Source of the DNA: JAWLFY01 sp041685355
GTDB taxonomy: Bacteria; Planctomycetota; Planctomycetia; Pirellulales; Pirellulaceae
DNA length: 54,542 nucleotides
Direction: 5' to 3'
Assembly (NCBI GenBank): GCA_041685355.1
Contig: JAWLFY010000016.1
Location: forward strand, 1 to 54,542
The position numbers and the translations under genes were made by a program. The notes beneath the pieces were generated by a model that was not told where the DNA came from, searched no databases, and worked only from the letters and a program-made list of their open reading frames with translations. Shown piece after piece: positions 1-8,409 of the stretch (its first letter is position 1; every line of letters begins with the position of its first letter).

Positions 1-52
1 CGTTCTCGGGGGGAGGCGTGAGCCTGTCTCGAGAGGTGAAGGAAAACGAACG

Positions 53-99
53 GGCGGCCGGAAACCTGTGGTTGACGAGTCACCCGGTTTTCGGCCGCC
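53..99 (-). terminator. Long hairpin downstream of the lipoprotein gene, possible terminator
   Basis: Positions 53-66 pair with 86-99 in a 14-bp stem containing one G-U pair, around a 19-nt loop. It lies about 80 nt beyond the stop of the minus-strand lipoprotein gene. No clear U-run follows, so termination there is an inference. The rest of 1-178 shows no gene. Confidence 0.35.
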
Positions 100-178
100 G
101 TTCGCTAAGCTGCCCCCCGCAGTTTAGTTCGAGGAACCCGACCCTTCGATCGGATTCGTGTATCGCGAGGTCGCGTGA

Positions 179-673
179 TCAGTCTTGCTCGGGGGCGGGG
201 ACGTCTTCGCCCAGGATCGGCAGCCCGTCGCTATCGCGGGGATAGAACCCGTCGGTCGGGATCCCGTCATCTCCGTAGTAGACGCCGGAATAGGGATCGG
301 TCACGCCTCGATAGCCGTGCACGACGTTCCCACAGCCGCAGTCGCCGCCATGGGTGCCGGACCCGACGCACGAGTTGCACCCTGGTGCGGCCGCGTGGGC
401 GCCCGGTTGCGGGACGCCATAGGCTGGGGCTTGTGGCGAGACGCCCTGCGGCGTTTGGCCGTAGCCCGGTTGGCCGTACGGGGATTCGTTGCATGTGGGC
501 TGAGCCCCCGGCGCGGGTGCGAACGGGTTCAGCGCCTGGCCGGCGGTCGACAATCGGTTGCACAACCCACAGCGTGCGCCGCGGCCGAACAGGAAGCTCT
601 GCATCCCGCTACAGCCCGTCGTCAACGTCAAAAGGGTTGCGACCGTCAGGATCGGGAAAATACGAGCGATCAT
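179..673 (-). CDS. Cys/Gly/Pro-rich lipoprotein of unknown function
   Basis: The predicted product of about 164 residues starts at an ATG preceded by AAGGAAC at a good distance. An upstream TTG would add only seven residues. The N-terminus is a lipoprotein signal: a hydrophobic run ending LTTGC, so Cys near residue 21 should be lipidated after export. The mature part has CxxC-type pairs (CGLC, CNSC, CGCG) and a Gly/Pro/Gln/Tyr-rich middle, and looks disordered with clustered cysteines. The C-terminus is acidic. I recognise no catalytic domain. The cysteine pairs could bind metal or form disulphides, but nothing in the neighbourhood fixes a role. The gene is divergent from the hydrolase at 837. 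Confidence 0.75.
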   Translation of the reverse strand: MIARIFPILTVATLLTLTTGCSGMQSFLFGRGARCGLCNRLSTAGQALNPFAPAPGAQPTCNESPYGQPGYGQTPQGVSPQAPAYGVPQPGAHAAAPGCNSCVGSGTHGGDCGCGNVVHGYRGVTDPYSGVYYGDDGIPTDGFYPRDSDGLPILGEDVPAPEQD

Positions 674-749
674 CTCAAGTTCCTTCGTAGGCAAAGCGAG
701 CGTATTCGTCGGCCCCGGATGAAGGACCGCTCAAAAATAGGCCGCCTCG

Positions 750-780
750 GGTGTTGTGCAAACGCAACACCGTTTTTTTT
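750..780 (+). terminator. Intrinsic-terminator-like hairpin in a 5' leader
   Basis: GGTGTTG (750-756) and CAACACC (765-771) form a perfect 7-bp stem with an 8-nt loop, followed by G and eight Ts (773-780). This is a textbook plus-strand intrinsic terminator. It lies between two divergent genes and 57 bp upstream of the hydrolase ATG, with no plus-strand gene before it, so it may stop leader or antisense transcripts. Confidence 0.55.
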
Positions 781-836
781 CGGCAACACTTGGTTGCCGC
801 CACGCGGCGCCCCCCTCCCCACCAGCGACGAGCCCC

Positions 837-1949
837 ATGTTCCATCCACCCCTTCCGCGTCTCTACGCGAGACTGATCGCGACGCTGTTGATCGCATGGC
901 TCGATTCGGCGGGCCCCGCGCCCCACGTCTCGACGGCGGTCGAACCGTCGGTTCGACGCGCGAGCTCGATGCGATTGGCCGCCCCGAGTCTCGAGGAGGT
1001 CCCGTCGTACGACGGCGGCTGTGACGCCCGCCCCGGGCTGGACCGGATTTGGGTGTTCAGCACGCGTGGGTTGCGTGGGGGAGTGTGTCGTGCCGACTTG
1101 ACCGATCCGAACTTTCGCGTGGATCGTCTCGAGGCGTGTGGCCGGGCGACACGATCGTCGGTCGAGGAGTACGCCCACCATCGGGACCCGTCGCGGCCGA
1201 CGGTGATCTATGTCCACGGCAACCGGATGGAACACGCCGACGCGATCCGGCGAGGCCTATTCGTCTACAACCGGGTTGCCCGCTACGGTTACCGGCAAGG
1301 GCCGGTCGACTGGGTGATTTGGAGTTGGCCGAGTGAGAAGCGGGGGATCCTGCTCGGCGACGCGCGGGAGAAGGCACGTCGGACCGACGTCGAGGGGCTG
1401 TATCTCGGCTCGTTGCTGCGGCTTCATGGGGAAACCGGTCAGCCGACGACGTTGATCGGATATAGCTTCGGCGGGCGAATCGTTTCGGGTGCGCTGCATG
1501 CGCTCGCGGGGGGCGCCCTGCGGGGGAGATCGCTTCCCGGCGAGGGGATCGAGGGGGCGGGGTTCACCGCGGGAATGATCGCGCCGGCGCTGGAGAACGA
1601 TTGGATGTCGGCCCGCGGCAACCACCGGCTGGCGACGCAGAACCTTGAGCAACTGACGGTGCTGTATAACCGTCGCGATGCGGTATTGAAGAATTATTGG
1701 CGGATCGATCGGATTCGCAACGCCGACGCGCTCGGGTACACCGGACCGACCTCGTTCGCCCCTCGTTTCGACGGATCTCGGTTGCCGGTCCGCTCGCGGG
1801 ATTGCGGGTCGGTCGTCGGGTTTCACCACGACGAGATGAGTTACTACGATCGCGAGTGCGGGGGAGGACCGGAGATGCGCGTTTTGCTTCGGATCGCCAA
1901 CCCCGAGCGTTTGGCGTCGGTCGAGCCGGGTCACGATGACGAATCGTGA
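837..1949 (+). CDS. Secreted or membrane-anchored alpha/beta-hydrolase
   Basis: The product of about 370 residues has an N-terminal hydrophobic segment (LYARLIATLLIAW), suggesting export or anchoring. The core has the alpha/beta-hydrolase order: a strand and oxyanion region VIYVHGNR, then the nucleophile elbow GYSFGG with the likely catalytic Ser, and a late HHDE region that may supply the His. This pattern fits serine hydrolases of the DUF900 or lipase-like type; the substrate is unknown. The ATG at 837 is preferred over a GTG at 756 because the hydrophobic segment then sits at the N-terminus and the hairpin at 750-780 stays outside the gene. The 3' end overlaps the next gene by 14 bp, which suggests coupled translation. 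Confidence 0.75.
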   Translation: MFHPPLPRLYARLIATLLIAWLDSAGPAPHVSTAVEPSVRRASSMRLAAPSLEEVPSYDGGCDARPGLDRIWVFSTRGLRGGVCRADLTDPNFRVDRLEACGRATRSSVEEYAHHRDPSRPTVIYVHGNRMEHADAIRRGLFVYNRVARYGYRQGPVDWVIWSWPSEKRGILLGDAREKARRTDVEGLYLGSLLRLHGETGQPTTLIGYSFGGRIVSGALHALAGGALRGRSLPGEGIEGAGFTAGMIAPALENDWMSARGNHRLATQNLEQLTVLYNRRDAVLKNYWRIDRIRNADALGYTGPTSFAPRFDGSRLPVRSRDCGSVVGFHHDEMSYYDRECGGGPEMRVLLRIANPERLASVEPGHDDES

Positions 1950-2838
1950 CGCGGAGTTCGGAACGCACCTGGCGTATTGGTGTGGGGAATGGGTCGCGTA
2001 CGAAGGGGTTCAGGTCTCGGCCGACGACCTCGGCTTTCGCCAAGGGGTAACCGCCGTCGAGCGACTCCGCACGTATCTCGGCGCCCCGTTCGAGGTCGAC
2101 GCGCACCTGGAACGATGGCGCGGGACGGTGGACGCGATCGGCATCGTCGGGCTCCCCGATCACGATCGGCTGGCGGCGTTGTTGTCGGAGTTGCTCCGCC
2201 GAAACGACTCGCTCGTCAGCTTGGAGGGGGACGTCGGGATCACGCTGTTCGCGACCCCGGGCGTTGTCGGTGGGGACCGGCCCACGTTGGCCCTGCATCT
2301 GAACCGACTCGATTTCGCGAAGTCCCAGCGGTTTCGCACGCATGGTCAGCCGCTGGTCGTCACCGATGTCGTCCAACCCGCCCCGGCGACGTGGCCGCGT
2401 GGGATCAAGGTTCGGACGCGGCTGCATTACTACTTGGCCGATCGCCATGCCCGTCTCGCCGATCCGGACGCGTCCGGGATTCTGCTTGACCAAGACGGGA
2501 CGTTGACGGAAACCGGGATCGCGAACTTGGCGATTGTGGAAGGGGACTCGATCGTCTCTCCACCGGCGGATCGGGTATTGGGGGGGATCACGCAACGGGT
2601 CGCCGAGCGGTTGGCGGAAGAATGCTCGATCGGGTGGTCGTCGTCGCCGCTCACGGCGGAGCGGGCGAGGTCGGCGTCGGGGATCGTGTTGATGGGGACC
2701 GACACCGGGATCTGGCACGCCTCGAGTCTTGACGGACGACCGAAGGCCCCCTGCGAGACCTACCGACGGCTTCGAGATCGGTTCGACCGGTTCACTGGGG
2801 GTCGATCGGCGTCACCGGAGAGAGGCGAGCGGGAATGA
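1936..2838 (+). CDS. Class IV PLP-dependent aminotransferase
   Basis: The 300-residue product matches fold-type IV aminotransferases and 4-amino-4-deoxychorismate lyases in length and order. Visible family marks are an early DLGFRQGVTAVERLRTY segment (like the family GVFETLR), the IKVRTRLHYYLAD segment carrying the probable PLP lysine, and the phosphate-binding stretch ETGIANLAIVEG followed by a GGIT turn. It could be a branched-chain or D-amino-acid aminotransferase or a PabC-like lyase; sequence alone does not decide. It starts inside the 3' end of the hydrolase gene (ATG at 1936), so the two are probably co-transcribed. The family assignment is firm and the substrate is unknown. Confidence 0.85.
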   Translation: MTNRDAEFGTHLAYWCGEWVAYEGVQVSADDLGFRQGVTAVERLRTYLGAPFEVDAHLERWRGTVDAIGIVGLPDHDRLAALLSELLRRNDSLVSLEGDVGITLFATPGVVGGDRPTLALHLNRLDFAKSQRFRTHGQPLVVTDVVQPAPATWPRGIKVRTRLHYYLADRHARLADPDASGILLDQDGTLTETGIANLAIVEGDSIVSPPADRVLGGITQRVAERLAEECSIGWSSSPLTAERARSASGIVLMGTDTGIWHASSLDGRPKAPCETYRRLRDRFDRFTGGRSASPERGERE

Positions 2839-2923
2839 GGTTGGCGCGGTTGTAGGCGTCCCCCGGCTCGTCGGGACCCTCCGAGTTTCTGTGGCGAACC
2901 GCGCGAGGGGCACGGCGTTTGGC

Positions 2924-2965
2924 CGGCCGCGATCGGCGCTCGGTCGGCCGCGATCGGCGGTCGGG
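2924..2965 (+). repeat. 21-bp tandem repeat, two copies
   Basis: Two near-identical 21-bp units (2924-2944, 2945-2965) share a GGCCGCGATCGGCG core. They lie in the 288-bp interval between the aminotransferase and the hybrid kinase. A strong ribosome-binding-like AAGGAGG follows at 2995-3001. Confidence 0.7.
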
Positions 2966-3126
2966 CACGATCGATTCCGCGCGGCGCGAAGTCAAGGAGG
3001 GAGCTACGTTTGCTGCGTGACGAGGCGTGTCGTGTGCGCGAGGGACGTGCCCTCGTCGCGATCGACGGGGATCGGCGGGTGGCCGGTCCGACGAATGCTG
3101 TGACTCGGGACCGAGTGGTACGATTG

Positions 3127-6100
3127 ATGACGGAATCACCCGCCGGGATGGCCGATATCCTGTGGATGATGGGCGCCGCCGCGTTGGTGATGTTCATGCA
3201 GGGCGGGTTCTGCCTGCTTGAGAGCGGGCTTTCGCGTGCGAAGAACAGCATTAATGTCGCGATCAAGAACCTGATCGACTTGTGCGTCGCGTCGGGGATC
3301 TATTGGGCGTTCGGGTTCGCGTTGATGTTCGGCGTCAGCCACGCCGGTTTCGTCGGGACCGACGGTTTCTTTCCGGGGGACGGGCTGAGTCCGAGGGTGC
3401 TGGCGTTTTTCTTGTTCCAGCTCGTCTTTTGTGGGACGGCGACGACGATCATTTCGGGGGCGATCGCCGAGCGGATGCGGTTCCCCGGGTACCTGGCGGT
3501 GGCGGCGATCGTATCCGGGATGTTCTACCCGTTGTTCGGACATTGGGCGTGGGGCGGTGCCGAGACTTGGGGCGGGACAGGGACGCGAACGGGTTGGCTT
3601 GCCGAACTCGGGTTCATCGACTTCGCCGGTTCGACCGTCGTCCATTCGCTTGGCGGTTGGATCGCGTTCGCCGCGGTGATCGTGCTCGGCCCGCGGCTCG
3701 GTCGGTTTGACGTGGGGGCGCGACCGTTGGCGGGGCACAACCTTCCGATGGCGACATTGGGGGTGTTGATCCTGTGGTTCGGGTGGTTCGGGTTCAACGG
3801 CGGGAGCACGCTCGGGGTCGACGAATCGATCCCGCTGATCCTGGTCAACACGAACCTGGCGGCGGCGGTGGGCGGTGTCACGTCGTTGGCGATCGCGTGG
3901 ATCGTTGAACGACGTCCGGTGGTCACGCACGTGATGAACGGGATCGTCGCCGGGTTGGTCGCGATCACCGCGGGGTGCCATCTCGTCTCTCCGGCATCGG
4001 CGGTCGCGATCGGCGCGATCGGTGGTGCCGCCTGCTCCGCCGCGATGTACCTGTTGCCGCGGTGGAAGATCGACGACGTGATCGGCGCGGTACCGGCGCA
4101 TGCCGTCGCGGGCGCGTGGGGGACGATCGCCGTCGCGTTGTTCGCGAGTCCGGACGATTTCGGCACGGGACACGACCGAATGACTCAGTTGACGGTTCAG
4201 GCGACGGGGGTGGGCGTCTGTTTCGTGTGGGCGTTCGGCGGTGGGCTTATCGGTCTCGTGTCGCTCAACCGTTTGTTCCGATTGCGGGTCTCGGAGGGAC
4301 ACGAGCGAGTCGGATTGAACGTCTCGGAGCACGGCGCGAGCACCGAGCTGATCGACCTGTTGTCGGAGATGCGGGGTCATGGGAAGGGGAGAGAATTCTC
4401 GCGGCATGTCTCGGTCGAGCCGAACACCGAAGTGGGTCAGATCGCGCGGGAGTACAACCGCGTGCTGGAACGGGTCGACGCGGAGATCGGCCGTCGTGAC
4501 GCGGCCGAGCGGAAGTGGCGTGGGATCTTCGAGAACGCGATCGAGGGGATCTATCAGACGACGCCGGACGGTCGCTACTTGGCCGCGAACCCGGCGCTCG
4601 CGCGGATCTACGGGTACGAATCGCCGGATGACTTGCTCGAGTCGATCCACGACATCTCGTCCCAGGTGTACCGAGACCCTGTGCGACGCGACGAGTTCCG
4701 GGTGGAGATCGAGGCGAACGGTGTGGTGACGAACTTCGAGTCGCAGGTCCGACGACGGGACGGGGTGTTGATCTGGATCTCGGAAAACGCACGCGTTTGC
4801 CGCGACGAACAGGGTGATGCGGCTTACTACGAAGGGACGGTCGAGGACATCACTCAGCGGCGTCGGACAGACGAACTGATCCGCGAGAAGGAACGCGCCG
4901 AAGCGGCGAACCGCGCGAAGAGTCAGTTTTTGGCGAACATGAGCCACGAGATCCGTACGCCGCTTAACGGCGTGATCGGGATGCTCGATCTGTTGGCGAA
5001 CACCAACCTGACCGAACAACAAGGACGTTACGCCGAGATCGCGAAGTCGTCGGCGGAAATGTTGGCGACGTTGATCAACGACATTCTCGATTTGTCGAAG
5101 ATCGAGGCGGGGAAACTGGAACTCGAGTGGATCGAGTTCGACTTAACCGAGTTGCTCGAGGCGATCCCGGAAATGTTCGTCCATCGGGCACACGCGAAGA
5201 GGCTCGAGCTGAACTGTCGGGTCGCCGGGTCGGTCCCGCGGCGAGTCGTCGGCGACCCCGAACGGCTCCGCCAGGTGATTGTCAATCTGTTGGGCAATGC
5301 GATCAAGTTCACCGAAGACGGCGAGGTGAACTTGTCGGCGACGTTGGCCGAGCGGATCGGCGACGACCGAGCACGGATCACGATCGAGGTCCGCGACACC
5401 GGGATCGGGATCCCCGAGGATCGCGTTGATCGCCTGTTCCGAACGTTCTCGCAGGTCGACGCGTCGACGACGCGGCGATACGGCGGGACGGGGTTGGGGC
5501 TGGCGATTTGCCGTGAACTCGTTGAGATGATGGGCGGTGAGATCTCGGTCGATAGTATCGAGGGGGAAGGGTCGGTGTTCCGGATCGGGTTGCCTCTGGA
5601 GGTCCGAAGGCAGCGCGAGAGTTCGTCGCGGTTGTCGGGTCGTCTGAACGGGGTCCGCGCGTTGATCGTCGACGACAACGACACGAACTTGCAGATTTTG
5701 CGAGAGCAGCTTGCACGTTGGGGCGTGTTCGCCGAGACCGAAGACAACGGCGCGGCGGCGTTGCGGCGGATCCGCGAAGCGGCCTCGTCGGGAACACCGT
5801 TCGAAGTCGCGATCCTCGATCGGTTGATGCCGGGAATGGATGGGTTGGAACTCGCCGATCGGATCTGCGGGGCCGGCGACCGTGCCCGCCCCGAGCTGAT
5901 TCTGTTGACGTCGCTGGACGAGATGCTCGATCCGTCCGAACGGGAACGGCTCGAACTGACGTGTTTGCACAAACCGGTTCGTCAATCGCGACTGTTCGAC
6001 GCGATGATCAGCGTCGTCACGAAGCGGTCGGATTCCGTTGGCGTTCGGTCCGAAGCTCCGTGCGATGTGACCGGCGCGTCCGATACGCCCCGAGCCCATA

Positions 6101-7162
6101 GGCCGTCCCCATCCTCCGAGGCGAGCGGTAATCGCCGGGTCCTGATCGTTGACGATAACGGGGTCAATCGGCTGGTCGCCGGCGAGATCCTCCGTTCGGT
6201 CGGCTACGAATTCGACGAGGCGACGAACGGGCGAGAGGCGGTCGACGCGACCCGACAAGGCGAGTTCGATGCGATCCTGATGGATTGCGAGATGCCGGAG
6301 ATGGACGGGTTCGAGGCGACGCGGGCGATCCGTGAGTGGGACGCGGCACTCCCGATTATCGCGCTCACCGCTCAAGCGATCGACGGCGACCGGGCGCGTT
6401 GTTTGGAGGCGGGGATGACGGAATACGTGACGAAGCCGATCGATCGTGACGATTTGCTTACGGTGCTGAGCGGTTGTCTTCGCGGGTCGGACTTGCCGGA
6501 TCGGCCCGACCGATCCGAACGGCCCGACCGATCCGAACGGCCCGACGTGTCGGAGACGTCGGACAGAAGCGACGGGGGGGATCGGCGTCCGGGATCGGAT
6601 NNNNNNNNNNNNNNNNNNNNNNNNNNNNNNNNNNNNNNNNNNNNNNNNNNNNNNNNNNNNNNNNNNNNNNNNNNNNNNNNNNNNNNNNNNNNNNNNNNNN
6701 CGGCCCGACCGATCCGAACGGCCCGACCGATCCGAACGGCCCGACGTGTCGGAGACGTCGGACAGAAGCGACGGGGGGGATCGGCGTCCGGGATCGGATG
6801 GTGAGCTGCGGGAAACGCTGGATCTCGAGGAGTTACTCGACCGATGTGCGGGCCAGCGTGATGTCGCGACGCGGGTGCTGGGGATATTTCGGGACCAATC
6901 CCGGCCCCAGTTCGATCAGATGGAAGCGGCATGGCGGTCTGCCGATCTTGCTGAGTTGCGGCGGGTTTCCCACCTGTTGAAGGGTTCGTCCGCCAACGTC
7001 GCGGCGAGTGCGGTTCGTCGTGCGACCGAGGCGGTTGAGCAAGCCGCGAGTTCTCACGCGGTGGAAGATTTGGGCCCGCTGATCGCACGAGTTGAAAACA
7101 CGCTCACGAATTGCCATCGCGAGATTGACTGTTTGTTAAACGATTTGCCACCAACAAGTTGA
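3127..7162 (+). CDS. Ammonium transporter-sensor hybrid histidine kinase (Amt-PAS-HisKA-HATPase-REC-REC-HPt)
   Basis: The first ~400 residues are an Amt/Rh ammonium channel with both pore histidines in context (STVVH and PAHAVAGAWG) and the Asp before the first (IDFAGS). Next come a helical linker, a PAS domain, HisKA with phospho-acceptor His ~607 (MSHEIRTPLNGV), HATPase boxes (GNAIKF, DTGIGIP, GGTGLGLAI), two receivers (Asp ~898 in LDRLMPG; Asp ~1053 in MDCEMPEMDG), an Arg/Asp/Ser/Pro linker and a C-terminal HPt (HLLKGSSAN). A 100-N gap (6601-6700) puts the HPt in another frame. Removing the 99-bp flanking duplicate plus the Ns (199 bp) gives one frame and a protein of about 1278 residues. 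Amt-kinase fusions are known ammonium sensors (for example in Kuenenia). Start uncertain: ATG 3127 gives a normal Amt N-terminus, but TTG 3010 has the stronger AAGGAGG. Confidence 0.88.
6502..6799 (+). other. Assembly gap flanked by a perfect 99-bp duplicate
   Basis: 100 Ns occupy 6601-6700. Bases 6502-6600 are identical to 6701-6799, including an internal 18-bp repeat encoding PDRSER. Collapsing 199 bp restores the reading frame of the hybrid kinase. The duplicate is probably an unmerged contig overlap. Confidence 0.9.
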
Positions 7163-7180
7163 AATCGAGTTGAAATACTG

Positions 7181-8296
7181 ATGAATCGACCGAAGATCTT
7201 AGTGGCCGATGACGACCCGGTCGCACTCGAACTGCTCCGCGGCACGTTGAAGGCGGGTGGCTACGACGTCCAGACGGCGAAAAACGGCCGCGAGGTGTTG
7301 CGGCGGCTCGCGGCGGGCGACATTCGGTTCGTGATCACCGACTGGGAAATGCCCGAGATGAACGGGCTCGAAGTGTGTCGCGCGATCCGCAAGAACGAGG
7401 CGGCGGGCTACACGTACGTGATCCTATTGACCAGTCGCGGGAGGTCGTCCGAGATCGTCGAGGGGATGTCGGCGGGGGCGGACGACTTCATCGTCAAACC
7501 GTTCAACCAAGCCGAGCTTTCGGCCCGCGTCCGCGCCGGCTTTCGGGTGTTGTCGTTGGAGACGCGTGAGATGGTGATTTTCGCGTTGGCGAAGTTAGCC
7601 GAATCCCGCGACCCGGAAACCGGACTGCATCTCGAACGGGTTCAGCGATTCTCGCGTCGGATCGCCGAGCAGGTTGTGTCGCGGGAGACGACCGGTTCGC
7701 CGATCGACAGCGAGCTGATTCGGTTGGTGTATCAAACCAGCCCCCTGCATGACATCGGCAAGGTCGGGATTCCCGATCGAATTCTGTTGAAGCCGGGTCG
7801 GCTGAGCGCTGACGAGTTCGAGCTCATGAAGACACATACGACGATCGGGGCGGATACCCTCGAGGCCGCGTTGGCGAACTTCCCGCAAGCCCGATTCTTG
7901 CAGGTCGCCCGCGACATTGCCCGCTCGCACCACGAGCGTTGGGACGGCGGCGGGTACCCGTACGGTTTGGCGGGCGACGAGATCCCGCTTGCCGCCCGAA
8001 TCGTGGCCGTCGCCGACGTGTACGACGCGTTGACGTCACGGCGGGTTTACAAGGACGCCTATGGTCACGACGTCGCTCGCGACATCATCGCCGAAGACTC
8101 GGGGAAACATTTCGATCCTCAAGTCGTGGAGGCGTTCCTGGCGGTGGAACGAGACGTGATCGACATCCGGCGACGGTATTCCGAGGGAACACGAGATTCT
8201 GAGGAGACCCAGCGATCGGAGTCGACCATCCCGATCCCGACGTTCGACCCGGTGTCGGCCGTCGCGATGTTTCCCTCCGAGACGCCAGCGACTTGA
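7181..8296 (+). CDS. Response regulator with HD-GYP cyclic-di-GMP phosphodiesterase output
   Basis: A receiver domain fills residues 1-125: acidic pair DDD near residue 10, phospho-acceptor Asp54 in TDWEMPEMNG, then LLTS and KPF. It is followed by an HD-GYP domain with His190-Asp191 (HDIGK) and the signature HHERWDGGGYPYGL (GYP at 258-260), ending around residue 330. HD-GYP proteins hydrolyse cyclic-di-GMP to pGpG or GMP, and the metal and GYP residues are intact, so activity is expected. The gene begins 18 bp after the Amt hybrid kinase, whose HPt domain is the natural phosphodonor, so ammonium level probably controls cyclic-di-GMP turnover (inference). The C-terminal ~40 residues are low complexity. 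The stop codon lies in a 17-bp tandem repeat. Confidence 0.92.
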   Translation: MNRPKILVADDDPVALELLRGTLKAGGYDVQTAKNGREVLRRLAAGDIRFVITDWEMPEMNGLEVCRAIRKNEAAGYTYVILLTSRGRSSEIVEGMSAGADDFIVKPFNQAELSARVRAGFRVLSLETREMVIFALAKLAESRDPETGLHLERVQRFSRRIAEQVVSRETTGSPIDSELIRLVYQTSPLHDIGKVGIPDRILLKPGRLSADEFELMKTHTTIGADTLEAALANFPQARFLQVARDIARSHHERWDGGGYPYGLAGDEIPLAARIVAVADVYDALTSRRVYKDAYGHDVARDIIAEDSGKHFDPQVVEAFLAVERDVIDIRRRYSEGTRDSEETQRSESTIPIPTFDPVSAVAMFPSETPAT

Positions 8297-8331
8297 CGAC
8301 GCCAGCGAATTGACGACGCCAGCGACTTGAC
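8281..8331 (+). repeat. 17-bp tandem repeat spanning a stop codon, three copies
   Basis: Units GACGCCAGCGACTTGAC occur at 8281-8297, 8298-8314 (one change) and 8315-8331. The TGA of the HD-GYP gene (8294-8296) lies in the first unit, so the same stop sequence is present three times. Confidence 0.85.
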
Positions 8332-8409
8332 CCGTGATTCGTCAGCCCGTTAGCTTGAGGGGGTCGACATTTTCTCCCGGTCAGGCTCTCAGGCGTTGGA
8401 CGACATCCC

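Noticed and set aside
185..1024. Plus-strand open frame across the lipoprotein and the divergent interval
   Set aside because: Arg-rich, no domain, runs through a terminator-like hairpin and the start of a better gene.
3136..5022. A 628-codon open frame on the minus strand opposite the hybrid kinase
   Set aside because: It is the mirror frame of a GC-rich gene, has no recognisable domain and is full of Arg/Pro/Asp; the plus strand has clear Amt and kinase motifs.
6746..7162. The HPt region as a separate gene
   Set aside because: Only the 100-N gap and duplicate separate it from the kinase; the collapsed frame is continuous.
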